From a virus: DNA of 25,530 nucleotides. Below the pieces are notes generated by a model that searched no databases, had not been told where the DNA came from, and was given only the letters and a program-made list of their open reading frames with translations. The stretch covers positions 1 to 25,530 of IMG/VR virus record IMGVR_UViG_3300036857_000314. One strand, given 5' to 3'. The translations under genes and the position numbers were made by a program. Of this stretch, positions 6,665-14,699 are shown piece after piece; the stretch's first letter is position 1; each line of letters opens with the position of its first letter.

Positions 6665-6892
6665 ATGTGGGCACTGCGCTACGCCACACGCACACCGATA
6701 GGGTGGCTCTACTTCGCGCCGATGGCAGGTCCGCCCGACCCCGAGAAGTTCGGCCGTCCCACGGACTGGACCAATGACGCCACGGTCGCCTTGCGTTTCC
6801 CAAGCCAGGGTCACGCCGACATGCTGCGCATGTGGATGGCAGCGGCCGACGTTGACCATTTCAGCAACGTGGAATCCATCGAGGTCAAGTGA
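6665..6892 (+). CDS. hypothetical protein
   Basis: A 75-residue protein (MWALRYATRTPIGWLYF...) not recognised. It is aromatic-rich with no Cys pair and no membrane segment. The ATG at 6665 has GAGAGA upstream. Its stop overlaps the GTG start of the HNH gene (GTGA at 6889-6892), so the two are translationally coupled. A longer frame beginning upstream would overlap the homing endonuclease gene and is unlikely. It may be a small packaging accessory because of its place just before the HNH and terminase genes; this is position-based inference. Confidence 0.65.
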   Translation: MWALRYATRTPIGWLYFAPMAGPPDPEKFGRPTDWTNDATVALRFPSQGHADMLRMWMAAADVDHFSNVESIEVK

Positions 6893-7239
6893 CCAAGCGA
6901 GCTAGGGACCGTCGCCACGACGCCAAGCGGCGTTTCGATAGGCCGTGGAGGAAGTGGTATGACACCCCACGTTGGCGGAAGATCAGACAAGCGCAGTTAA
7001 CGCTGCACCCGTTCTGCCAGCCCTGTCAGGCCAAGGGTAAGCTCACCAGAGCAGAGGTAGTGCACCACACCCAACCCCATCGTGGTGACCCTGTGCTCTT
7101 CTACAATGGGCCGTTCGAGTCAGCGTGCAAGCCCTGTCACGACGGTGAGCTACAGCAGCAAGAGCGACGTGGCTACTCGACTGCGATAGGTGCGGATGGT
7201 TGGCCTACAGATGCACGTCACCCCGCGAACCGGCAGTAA
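6889..7239 (+). CDS. HNH endonuclease of the packaging module
   Basis: A 116-residue HNH nuclease of the type found beside terminase genes in HK97-like phages (HK97 gp74 family). Visible are WYDTPRWRKIR (residues 23-33), the first zinc pair CQPC (43-46), catalytic HH (59-60), an Asn in YNGP (73) and the second zinc knuckle CKPCH (80-84). In that family the HNH protein assists terminase in cos cleavage. The GTG start at 6889 overlaps the preceding stop by four bases. The order HNH, TerS, TerL supports a cos-type packaging role, interrupted here by the reverse-strand gene 7249-7575. Confidence 0.88.
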   Translation: MTKRARDRRHDAKRRFDRPWRKWYDTPRWRKIRQAQLTLHPFCQPCQAKGKLTRAEVVHHTQPHRGDPVLFYNGPFESACKPCHDGELQQQERRGYSTAIGADGWPTDARHPANRQ

Positions 7240-7248
7240 CCTACCTGT

Positions 7249-7575
7249 CTATCGGTATCTAGCTGCTGACCAGATCAGACGTATCGCTTTCACAATGAGA
7301 TATGCGAGAGCACCTATGGCTGCTACAAGGATAATCTCAAAGAGCTGCGGACCTCTCAACGTATACATGGCTGATGACGCGGCCAATACCATTACCGCAA
7401 AGAAACCCCCCACTAAGAGTACATCCAAGGCCATTGACCAATAAAAGGCGATACCTTTGCCTCGCGCTGTCGAGCGACCACGCCACCACTCGGTTGCTGT
7501 ACCTCTCATGAGATCATATATCAGGGCTGAAAGAACTCCAGTCACAAGCGCGAATATCCATTCTTGAATGCCCAT
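7249..7575 (-). CDS. small membrane protein, three predicted TM segments
   Basis: A 108-residue protein with three hydrophobic stretches: about residues 5-22 (WIFALVTGVLSALIYDL), 49-70 (ALDVLLVGGFFAVMVLAASSA) and 78-100 (LFEIILVAAIGALAYLIVKAI), with a basic linker (RGRSTARGKG) after the first. The ATG at 7575 has GGGAG 9 bases upstream. It is read against the surrounding packaging genes, so it is probably an independently expressed insert ('moron'). Three TM segments and about 105 residues fit a class I holin, but no endolysin is next to it; superinfection exclusion is another option. Function unassigned. Confidence 0.65.
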   Translation of the reverse strand: MGIQEWIFALVTGVLSALIYDLMRGTATEWWRGRSTARGKGIAFYWSMALDVLLVGGFFAVMVLAASSAMYTLRGPQLFEIILVAAIGALAYLIVKAIRLIWSAARYR

Positions 7576-7753
7576 TTCGGTTCACTCCCAAAGTAGTTGC
7601 CACCGCATCAAGTGTCGCCAGGGATTGGGCCTACGGGCACGTAGCCTCAGCAAGTGCTTGTGGCCAAGATAGGGCACGAGGGGCCGGTGCAAACAATTTC
7701 GCATCCATCCCCGGGCCGGCGGCGGTCCACAAATATCCACGACAACACTTCAG
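7576..7753. other. gap before terminase genes, possible packaging (cos) region
   Basis: This 178-bp stretch has no credible gene. It has GC-rich blocks (GGGGCCGG near 7680, CCCCGGGCCGGCGGCGG near 7710). In HNH-TerS-TerL phages the cos site usually lies here, but I see no motif that proves it. Confidence 0.25.
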
Positions 7754-8134
7754 ATGCCCAATCCCCGCGCACCGCTCGCCAAGCTGAAGGCGAGCGGCAC
7801 ACTCGACGCCAACCCCGGTCGCTACAAGCACCGCACCGAGCCGCAATCGCAGCCGCTTGGACGCCCGAGTAGCACCCTCAATAAGCAGGAGTGCAAGGCG
7901 TGGCACTGCTACGTGCACGAGGCTCCATGGCTTCGTGAGGGCGACCGCAGCCTAGTGGAAATCGCCTGCCAGCTACGGGCCAAGATGTGGTCGCGCAAGG
8001 GTCTCGATCTGAACGAGGCCAACACCTTCATCCGAGTGCTTAGCAAGCTCGGCATGACCCCTACCGACCGGAGCCGGGTGTGCATTGCCGAGCCCGATAA
8101 GCCGCAAGACGACGGCGAGAGCTTCTTCAACTGA
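7754..8134 (+). CDS. terS: terminase small subunit (P27 family)
   Basis: A 126-residue protein with the typical P27-type start KLKASGTLDANPGRYKHR (about residues 9-26), a proline-containing linker and a helical region (CKAWHCYVHEAPWL ... LVEIACQLRAKMW ... NEANTFIRVLSKLGMTP), ending in an acidic tail. TerS recognises the packaging site and recruits TerL. The ATG at 7754 has a poor ribosome binding site. The stop is two bases before the TerL start, so they are coupled. Family call is by the N-terminal pattern and the neighbour TerL. Confidence 0.85.
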   Translation: MPNPRAPLAKLKASGTLDANPGRYKHRTEPQSQPLGRPSSTLNKQECKAWHCYVHEAPWLREGDRSLVEIACQLRAKMWSRKGLDLNEANTFIRVLSKLGMTPTDRSRVCIAEPDKPQDDGESFFN

Positions 8135-8136
8135 CC

Positions 8137-9972
8137 ATGATCCCACGTAAGCGTCTATCGAAGCCGGCACCCGAACCCGCTGCCGATGACCTGCATGATC
8201 CAGTCCTCGCCTATTGCGAGGCCGTGCTGCGCGGGGATGAGGTAGCTGGTCCGCATGTTCGTGCGGCGTGCGCGCGGCACAAGCAGGATCTAGCGCACGG
8301 TCACGAACGGGGCTTGCACTTTGACCTTGCCGCAGCCAAGCGCGTCATTGCCTACTTCCCGGCCGTGCTGCGACTGTCAGAGGGCCAATTCGAGGGCGTG
8401 CCCTTCAACCTGCACCCGGCCCAAGCGTTCATCTTAGGCAGTTGGGAAGGGTGGAAGCGCGCCGATGGCACACGCCGCTATCGTCGCCTGTACGTCGAGA
8501 TGGCGAAGGGCAACGGCAAGAGCCCGATGGCCGGTGGCATGGGCCTGTATGGCCTTGGCTCAGACAACGAGCCCGGCGCTGAAATCTACTCGGCAGGTGC
8601 CAACAAGGAACAGGCGAAGGTCCTCTTCAACGATGCCGTGAAGATGGCGAAGCAGTCGCCATCGCTCGCCAAGCGCATCACCTTCGCCGGCAAAGCCACC
8701 GTCCACAAGATGACGATGCTGGCCAAGCCACAGAACGGCGCCTTCTTCGCCCCGGTATCGAGGGAGACCCGCAAGCGCGGCAGCGGCCCGCGCCCGCACA
8801 TGGCGCTGGTGGACGAGGTTCATGAGCACCCCGACGGTCACACCATCTCGATCCTTGAAGCCGGCTTCAAGTTTCGCCGGCAGCCGTTGCTGGCCATGTT
8901 CACCAACAGCGGCACCGATCGGAACAGTGTCTGCTTTGCCGAGCACAGCCATGCGGTGAAGGTCGCCCACGGCGATCTCCCCGATGACAGCACCTTCGCC
9001 TACGTGTGCGCCTTGGACGAGGGCGACGACCCGATCACCGACCCCGACTGTTGGAAGAAGGCCAATCCCCTTCTCGACGTGATCGTCACCCGTGAATACC
9101 TCGCCGGCCGCGTGAAGCTGGCGCGCGACATTCCGGCGAAGCTGAATGAGATACTGCGGCTCAACTTCTGCGTCTGGACCGATGCCGAGACCGCGTGGAT
9201 CAGCCGTCAGGCGTGGGAAGCCTGCGAAGACGCCACCCTCGACCTAGCCGAGTTCGAAGGCAAGCGATGCTGTGCCGGCCTTGATCTCAGCAGCACCCTG
9301 GACCTGACGGCCAAGGCCCTAGTGTTCGAGGATGGCGTCACCGATGACGGGAAGCCCAAGTTCGCCGCATTCGTGCACGGCTACACGCCGAAGGCTACCC
9401 TCCATGCACGCGAGGAAGCCGATAAGGCGCCGTATTCGGTATGGGTCCGCCAAGGCTTCCTGACCGCTACCGAAGGCAGCAAGATCAGGCTCGACGTGGT
9501 GGCCGATGACCTTGTGAAGGACTCCCAATCCTTCGACCTGATCGAAGCCGCGTATGACCGCTACCTGATCAAGGACTTCCATCTAGCGGTCGGTGACCTT
9601 GGCGCCACGCTGCCTCTTCATGAGCACGGCCAAGGCTTCGCACAGCGTCGCGGTTGCGAGCCCGACTGTCCCAAGCGGCATGAGCACGAACCGGCCCCGC
9701 TGTGGATGCCGGGCTCAATCGATGCCCTGGAGACGCTGATCCTGGAGCGGCGCATTCGAGTGCACGTCAATCCCGCTCTCCGGAGCGCAGTGGCAGGCGC
9801 CAGGTTCGTGACTGGACCAGCCGGCAACACTCGCCGCTTCGAGAAGAACTCACCGGGCGGCCGCATCGATATGTGCATCGCCTTGACGATGGCCGTGGGC
9901 AGCGCAGTGCACGCAGTCGGCACCGATACCAGCACCGGCTTCGTCGATCCAAACGAGATGATCGCGGTATGA
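8137..9972 (+). CDS. terL: terminase large subunit (HK97/P27-type TerL)
   Basis: A 611-residue packaging motor. The ATPase has a Walker A-like VEMAKGNGKS (120-129), Walker B MALVDEVHEH (222-231) and a coupling motif FTNSGT (255-260). The nuclease domain has D383 (AGLDLSST), D474 (AAYDRY) and D578 (GRIDMCIAL). TerL cuts concatemers and pumps DNA through the portal. The length is usual for the family. Odd feature: an insert in the nuclease domain holds C507, C511, H515 and H517 (CX3CX3HXH), a possible zinc site. The stop overlaps the portal start in ATGA. Confidence 0.93.
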   Translation: MIPRKRLSKPAPEPAADDLHDPVLAYCEAVLRGDEVAGPHVRAACARHKQDLAHGHERGLHFDLAAAKRVIAYFPAVLRLSEGQFEGVPFNLHPAQAFILGSWEGWKRADGTRRYRRLYVEMAKGNGKSPMAGGMGLYGLGSDNEPGAEIYSAGANKEQAKVLFNDAVKMAKQSPSLAKRITFAGKATVHKMTMLAKPQNGAFFAPVSRETRKRGSGPRPHMALVDEVHEHPDGHTISILEAGFKFRRQPLLAMFTNSGTDRNSVCFAEHSHAVKVAHGDLPDDSTFAYVCALDEGDDPITDPDCWKKANPLLDVIVTREYLAGRVKLARDIPAKLNEILRLNFCVWTDAETAWISRQAWEACEDATLDLAEFEGKRCCAGLDLSSTLDLTAKALVFEDGVTDDGKPKFAAFVHGYTPKATLHAREEADKAPYSVWVRQGFLTATEGSKIRLDVVADDLVKDSQSFDLIEAAYDRYLIKDFHLAVGDLGATLPLHEHGQGFAQRRGCEPDCPKRHEHEPAPLWMPGSIDALETLILERRIRVHVNPALRSAVAGARFVTGPAGNTRRFEKNSPGGRIDMCIALTMAVGSAVHAVGTDTSTGFVDPNEMIAV

Positions 9973-11273
9973 GACTCTTCGGCTTTGACATCAACTGGTC
10001 TCGCAGGAGCACCAGCCTCACCGTAGATCAGCTTGCTCAGCTGTATCGGGAGGTCTACGCCGTATCGGCCGGCATCGCGGTCAATCCTGACCTTGCGATG
10101 CAGTCCCCGACTGTGCAGGCCATCGTGCAAGCGGTCAGCCGGCGCATCTCGACCTTGCCGGTGTACGTCTACCGCAAGACCATCGTAAACGGCCTCACCC
10201 GCAAAGAGCTGTTGCCCGATCATCCCGTTGCCCTGTTGCTGGCCAAGCCCAACAGGCTGATGAACCCGAGCAAGTTCTGGCTCGACGCTGCCAGTTGGCT
10301 TGTTCGCTACGGCAACGCCTACTTCTGGAAGGGTCAGACTGCTACCCGCAAGGTGCTGCGCTTGATCCCGCTGCACCCCGGCAGCGTGTCGGTCAACGAT
10401 GACCTGACCGACATAGAGTCGCTGATCTACCGCGTGACGTTTCGCAACGGCCAGCATCAGGAATACCGGCCTGACCAGATCATGCATGCGCGTGGTCCTG
10501 CCCGCGATGGCATCCGCGGTGACAGCCCCGTCATGGATGGTCGCGAAGCCATCGGCCTTGAAATCGCCGCCGAGAAGTTCGGGGCCATGTTCTTCGGCAA
10601 CGGCGCCACACCCGGCCTTGTGCTGCAGAATGCGCCCGGCAGCCAAGGCTTTAAGACCGATGAGGAGCGAGCCAAGTTCCGCCAGAACCTCGAAGACGTC
10701 TACGGCAAGCGTGGCCGTCATCGGGTGTTCGTGCTGCCCAAGGGCATCGAGATTGCGCAGCAAATCGCCATCGAGAACGAGAAGGCTCAGTTCCTACAAA
10801 CCCGGCAGTATCAGCGCACGGTCATTTGCGGCTTCTTCAACTTCCCGCCGCACTTCGCCGGCGACCTGACCAAGATGACGTTCGGCAATGTCGAGCAACA
10901 GTCGCTCGACTTCGTTCAGAACGTGTTGCAGCCGTACTGCACCATCTTCGAACAGGCGATGGAGCAAAGCCTGCTGACCGATGAGGACCGCGCCAACGGC
11001 ATCTGTATCGAGTTCGATATGGATGCCGCCCTTCGTGCCGACTTCGCGACGCGACAGACCGGCCTCGCGGTCATGCGACAGAACGGCGTGATCAGCCCCA
11101 ACGAATGGCGCGCACGCGAGGGCCTGAACCCTCGTCCAGGCGGCGACACCTATCTCGACGGCGGCACGTCGGGTCAACAGCCCACGGGCACCGATCCCGA
11201 GGACGAGCCCGAGCCCGGTCCCACCGAAGACGAGCCCGACGAAGACGAGGGTGATGACAATGCAGAAGATTGA
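9969..11273 (+). CDS. HK97-type portal protein
   Basis: A 434-residue portal. Typical stretches are SPTVQAIVQAVSRRISTLPV near residues 39-58, DHPVALLLAKPN, WLVRYGNAYFWKG, HARGPARDGIRGDSPV and the C-terminal FNFPPHFAGDLTKMTFGNVEQQ. Twelve copies would form the dodecameric gate for DNA and the base for connector proteins. The ATG at 9969 overlaps the TerL stop by four bases; an upstream frame extension is just overlap with TerL. The tail after residue 395 is very acidic (DPEDEPEPGPTEDEPDEDEG), unusual but seen in some portals. It overlaps the protease gene by 14 bases. Confidence 0.93.
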   Translation: MRLFGFDINWSRRSTSLTVDQLAQLYREVYAVSAGIAVNPDLAMQSPTVQAIVQAVSRRISTLPVYVYRKTIVNGLTRKELLPDHPVALLLAKPNRLMNPSKFWLDAASWLVRYGNAYFWKGQTATRKVLRLIPLHPGSVSVNDDLTDIESLIYRVTFRNGQHQEYRPDQIMHARGPARDGIRGDSPVMDGREAIGLEIAAEKFGAMFFGNGATPGLVLQNAPGSQGFKTDEERAKFRQNLEDVYGKRGRHRVFVLPKGIEIAQQIAIENEKAQFLQTRQYQRTVICGFFNFPPHFAGDLTKMTFGNVEQQSLDFVQNVLQPYCTIFEQAMEQSLLTDEDRANGICIEFDMDAALRADFATRQTGLAVMRQNGVISPNEWRAREGLNPRPGGDTYLDGGTSGQQPTGTDPEDEPEPGPTEDEPDEDEGDDNAED

Positions 11274-12006
11274 GCGCCGGTCAGTCGGCTTGTGCGAAGT
11301 ACGCTTTGCCGACGATGGCACGCGCGGCGAGTTCAGCGGCTATGCCAGCATCTTCGGCAACAAGGATGCATACGGCACGTCATTCGCCAAGGGCGCCTTC
11401 AAGCGCACCCTTCGCGAGTGGGAGGACCGTGGCAAGTATCCACCGATGCTGTTGCAGCACGGCGCTGGCTTCCTCGGTGGCGCTGACGATGATGTGCCCA
11501 TCGGCAAGTACACCCACATGGAGGAGAACAGCAAGGGCCTCAAGGTCGAGGGTAAACTGTTCGCCCTTGGCACCGACCGTGGGCAATACATTCTCGAAGC
11601 CATGCGGGAGGGTGCGCTCGACGGGCTCAGCGTCGCCTTCTTCCCTCGCAAGTTCGAGAATGGCAATACCGCCAAGGGCGAACCCCGCATGACCTTCACC
11701 GATGTTGACCTGCGAGAGGTCAGCGTCGTTACCTTCCCCGCCAACGACCGTGCCCGTATAGGCAACGTCAGGTCGATGACGGTCGAGGAATTGCGCGACC
11801 TGGAGACGGCTCTGCGTGACGCAGAGTTGTCGCGCGCTACTGCCGCGAAGGCAGTGGCAGTCTTCAAGACCTGGCTCCAGCGTGACGCGGGAGCGCCGAT
11901 CAACCTTCCTCGCGATGAGGACAGGCCGGCACCAACCGCAACCAACCTAGCCGACGTGATCCGCACCGCACGCAAAGTGCGGGCCGGCATGTTGGCGTCA
12001 CGATAA
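11260..12006 (+). CDS. prohead maturation protease (HK97, S78 family)
   Basis: A 248-residue protease. The catalytic triad is visible in the usual order: H67 (MLLQHG), S124 (GALDGLSVAF) and E153 (DLREVSVVTFPAN). GEFSGYASIFGNKD near residue 24 is the standard N-terminal pattern. It cleaves the scaffold (delta) domain from capsid protein and itself during procapsid maturation. Three possible starts lie together: GTG 11251, ATG 11254 and ATG 11260; I prefer 11260 because AGGG lies 8 bases upstream. The C-terminal 70 residues are helical and basic. It is 13 bases before the capsid gene. Confidence 0.93.
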   Translation: MQKIERRSVGLCEVRFADDGTRGEFSGYASIFGNKDAYGTSFAKGAFKRTLREWEDRGKYPPMLLQHGAGFLGGADDDVPIGKYTHMEENSKGLKVEGKLFALGTDRGQYILEAMREGALDGLSVAFFPRKFENGNTAKGEPRMTFTDVDLREVSVVTFPANDRARIGNVRSMTVEELRDLETALRDAELSRATAAKAVAVFKTWLQRDAGAPINLPRDEDRPAPTATNLADVIRTARKVRAGMLASR

Positions 12007-12019
12007 GGAGTAACACGCG

Positions 12020-13327
12020 ATGCCGCGTGCAACTGATGAAGTCAACCTGAGTGATCTCAACACGCTCATTCAGGACATCGGCAAGACCGTCCACGATCAG
12101 CGCCAGCTTCTCGACACGCTCGAAGAGGGCGACGCCGAGACCAAGGCCAAGATCGAGAAGATGGACGGCCACATCGCCAAGCTGCTCAAGCTCAAGAGCG
12201 ATATCGACATCTCCTACAAGGCGATGGAGGCTCGGCTTGGCGAACTGGAGTCCCGTCGCGGCCAGCCCGGCCTCACTGCCCTTGCCGACACTCAGGCACA
12301 GTACAAGACGGCCTTCCTCGGCTTCATGCGCGCCCGTGGCGACGGGCACGCTCAGAAGCGTGGCGAACTCGCTCACAAGATGAACGAGCTTGCCATCCAG
12401 GCCCGTCAGCAGGCAGCTGCGGAGCAGCGCGCTATCAACATCGGCAACCTGCAGGAGGGCGGCTATGCCGTGCCCGAGGAGATCCAGCGCGAGATCGAGC
12501 GTCTCGAACTGAAGTTCTCCCCGGTGCGCAGCCTCGTTCGGGTTCGCAAGGTCGGCACCAGCGACTACAAGGAGCTGGTGGACGAGGCCGGGCAGGAAGC
12601 GGCGTGGGCATCGGAGATGGCCGCTCGCACCGAGACGGCAGCCGGCACCCTGCGTGCCCGCACGCCGACCGGTGGCGAGCTTTACGCCTACCCGAAGACG
12701 ACCCGTTGGGCGCTGGAGGACATGTTCTTCGATGTCCAGCAGTGGCTCACCGAGGGCTGCGCCCGTGCCTTCGCAGTGAAGGAGGGCCAGTCGGTCATCG
12801 ACGGCGACGGTAGCGACAAGCCCACCGGCTTGCTGGCCACGACGCCCGTGACCACGGACGACTTTGGTTCGCCGCTCCGTGACCACAACGCCTTCGAATA
12901 CTTCCAGGGCACGGGCTCGCCGCCGACCGTCGATCCCGACAACCTGTTCGATCTGGTGTACGGGCTCAACAGCGCGTATCGGAGCAACTCCACGTGGGTG
13001 ATGAACTCGCTCACGACCGGTGTCGTCAGGAAGCTGAAGGACAGCAACGGGCAGTATCACTGGCAGCCCGGCCTCCAGCTTGGGCAGCCGCCGCTCCTGC
13101 TCGGCTACCCGACGGCGACCTGGGAGCAGTTCCCTGACGTTGGCGCCCAGACCTTCCCCATCGCGTTCGGGGACTGGTCGCGTGCCTACGTTCTCGTTGA
13201 TCGGGCCGGCATGACCGTCCTGCGCGACGAGATCACCAGCGTCGGCTTCGTCAAGTTCTACATCGCTCGCCGCGTCTACGGCACGGTGTTGAACAACGAT
13301 AGCGTCAAGTTCCTGCGCTGCCCGTAA
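12020..13327 (+). CDS. major capsid protein (HK97 fold)
   Basis: A 435-residue capsid protein. Residues about 7-110 are a coiled-coil scaffold ('delta') domain (LSDLNTLIQDIGKTVHDQRQ ... AKIEKMDGHIAKLLKLKSDI). Then NIGNLQEGGYAVPEEIQREI (about 138-157) begins the shell domain, with VRKVGTSDYKELVDEAGQEA, LYAYPKTTRWALEDMF, DGDGSDKPTGLLA, VMNSLTTGVVRKLKDSNGQY and TVLRDEITSVGFVKFYIARR near the C-terminus, all typical of HK97 capsids. The delta domain should be removed by the preceding protease. AAGGAG lies 9 bases before the ATG. Its stop codon is inside a long structured region, 13320-13424. Confidence 0.94.
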   Translation: MPRATDEVNLSDLNTLIQDIGKTVHDQRQLLDTLEEGDAETKAKIEKMDGHIAKLLKLKSDIDISYKAMEARLGELESRRGQPGLTALADTQAQYKTAFLGFMRARGDGHAQKRGELAHKMNELAIQARQQAAAEQRAINIGNLQEGGYAVPEEIQREIERLELKFSPVRSLVRVRKVGTSDYKELVDEAGQEAAWASEMAARTETAAGTLRARTPTGGELYAYPKTTRWALEDMFFDVQQWLTEGCARAFAVKEGQSVIDGDGSDKPTGLLATTPVTTDDFGSPLRDHNAFEYFQGTGSPPTVDPDNLFDLVYGLNSAYRSNSTWVMNSLTTGVVRKLKDSNGQYHWQPGLQLGQPPLLLGYPTATWEQFPDVGAQTFPIAFGDWSRAYVLVDRAGMTVLRDEITSVGFVKFYIARRVYGTVLNNDSVKFLRCP

Positions 13328-13424
13328 CGGGCTGACGGGGACGGGAAGGCGAGGCGTTACGGGCACATCAACTCCCAACTTAGGGAGCCCCCGATTGAGT
13401 GACGCCCGGCGCTTCGCCTTCCCG
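13320..13424 (+). promoter_or_regulatory. overlapping long inverted repeats after the capsid gene (possible RNA switch)
   Basis: GCCCGTAACG (13320-13329, including the capsid stop codon) pairs perfectly with CGTTACGGGC (13355-13364). A second stem joins 13342-13356 to 13410-13424, 15 pairs with one G-U. The two stems share bases 13355-13356 and are interleaved, so they are alternatives or a pseudoknot. A small CTCCC/GGGAG hairpin (13372-13387) sits between. The second stem ends five bases before the next start codon. Confidence 0.6.
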
Positions 13425-13429
13425 ATACC

Positions 13430-14092
13430 ATGAGTAAGAGCAGCAAGCATGCCCCGGTTATCATGCCGCCCGTCGCGCCGCGCTGGGACGACGGGAGAAC
13501 GGTCATCGTCGCCGCGCCCGGCCCGAGCCTCACGCAAGAGGTTGCCGAGCGGTGCAAGGGGCACACGTGCCTTGCCATCAAGGAGGCATACCGCCTCATT
13601 CCTTGGGCTGACGTATGCTACGGCTGCGATGCCAAGTTCTGGCTACGAACACAAGGCTGCCCCGACTACCAGGGCGAGAAGTGGTCTAGCCACGATGACG
13701 GCAGCAACAACAAGCTAGCTGCCGCCCGTGACTACGGCGTCAAGCTGTGCAACGGCAAGGCCGGCAGCGCGTTCTCGCTCGACCCCGGCCACATCCACTA
13801 CGGCAGCAACAGCGGCTTCCAGGCGATCAACTTGACGATCCTGTTCGGTGCCACCCGCATCGTCCTAGTCGGCTTTGACATGAGGGTGGTGGACGGCCGG
13901 CGCTACTTCTGCAAGCCGCACCCGACACAAGCCGGTCAAAGGATCGACTACGGTAAGTTCTCCGAGATATTCGGCTACGCGGCACGCAAGCTGCCGCCGA
14001 CGATCAAGATCATCAACTGCACACCGAATAGCGCCCTTCGCGCTTTCCCACTCATGAGCCTCGAAGATGGCCTTACATCCCATCCGACTTGA
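13430..14092 (+). CDS. phage morphogenetic-cluster protein, DUF115/MptE-like
   Basis: A 220-residue protein with TVIVAAPGPSLT (residues 24-35), CLAIKEAYRLIPWADVCYGCD (about 46-66), YGSNSGFQAINLTILFGATRIVLVGFDM (about 123-150) and a KPHP motif. This pattern matches a family of phage proteins annotated as '(n)orphogenetic protein', related to DUF115/MptE-like Rossmann enzymes (nucleotide-sugar or pterin binding). Its role in the particle is unknown; it might modify a structural protein. The ATG at 13430 has no clear ribosome binding site and the upstream bases form a stem. It overlaps the connector gene by 26 bases. Confidence 0.7.
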   Translation: MSKSSKHAPVIMPPVAPRWDDGRTVIVAAPGPSLTQEVAERCKGHTCLAIKEAYRLIPWADVCYGCDAKFWLRTQGCPDYQGEKWSSHDDGSNNKLAAARDYGVKLCNGKAGSAFSLDPGHIHYGSNSGFQAINLTILFGATRIVLVGFDMRVVDGRRYFCKPHPTQAGQRIDYGKFSEIFGYAARKLPPTIKIINCTPNSALRAFPLMSLEDGLTSHPT

Positions 14093-14699
14093 TATCGACC
14101 CGGTGCCATCGTCACCGCTGCCGCTCGACCTTGATTTGGTCAAGAGCTACTGCGCCGTGGACTTCGATGACGTGGACGACCTGCTCACGACCCACATCAT
14201 GGCGGCCGTCAACGCCTTCGAGAACGCCACGCATCGCACGCTGATACTGCGCGAGCACAGATGGGTGCTGCGCGACTTCTCCAGGCCCTACGTGTGGACC
14301 AATACCTTCGGCTACATGCATCTGCCTAGGGGTAAGACGGTCGCCATCGATCAGATAGACTACATCAGCGACGGCGCGACCGTCACCCTGACCGGGCCGA
14401 CCAGCACGCCGGCCGGCGACGATTATCAAGAAGACCTTCGCGGCGATGACGGCGGCTTGCTCATGCCGCCCCAAGGCCAGCAGTGGCCTACTGTCGATTG
14501 CGACGTGCCAGCGCCGGTCACCATCACCTTCCAGGCCGGCTGGGAAATCGGCGCCCTGCCACAGGACATCGTCAACGCCTTGCTGTTCCACATTCGGACC
14601 AGCCTGGACGATCAGCGCACCGACCCGACCAAGCAGGAACAGAACCTCAAGGTCTTCGAGACCTTGGTGAGTTCGTATCGTCTTTCGAGGGCCTACTGA
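14067..14699 (+). CDS. head-tail connector (HK97 gp6-like)
   Basis: A 210-residue connector. It has LDLDLVKSYCAVDFDDVDDLLTTHIMAAVNAFENATHRTLI (about residues 22-61), the classical helical start of gp6-like adaptor proteins, then a beta-rich middle (YISDGATVTLTGP ... TFQAGWE) and the family's C-terminal LPQDIVNALLFHIRTSLDDQR. It forms the ring below the portal. The start at 14067 lies inside the preceding gene and the stop overlaps the next ATG at 14699 (TGATG), so it is translated as part of a coupled chain. Confidence 0.88.
   Translation: MALHPIRLDIDPVPSSPLPLDLDLVKSYCAVDFDDVDDLLTTHIMAAVNAFENATHRTLILREHRWVLRDFSRPYVWTNTFGYMHLPRGKTVAIDQIDYISDGATVTLTGPTSTPAGDDYQEDLRGDDGGLLMPPQGQQWPTVDCDVPAPVTITFQAGWEIGALPQDIVNALLFHIRTSLDDQRTDPTKQEQNLKVFETLVSSYRLSRAY

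Noticed and set aside
9618-10763. 381-residue minus-strand frame opposite TerL and portal
   Set aside because: It is a shadow of two certain genes and has no start signal or known domain.
11900-13564. 554-residue frame on the minus strand opposite the capsid gene
   Set aside because: It is antisense to a clear HK97 capsid gene, has no ribosome binding site or recognisable domain, and reflects GC-rich codon bias.
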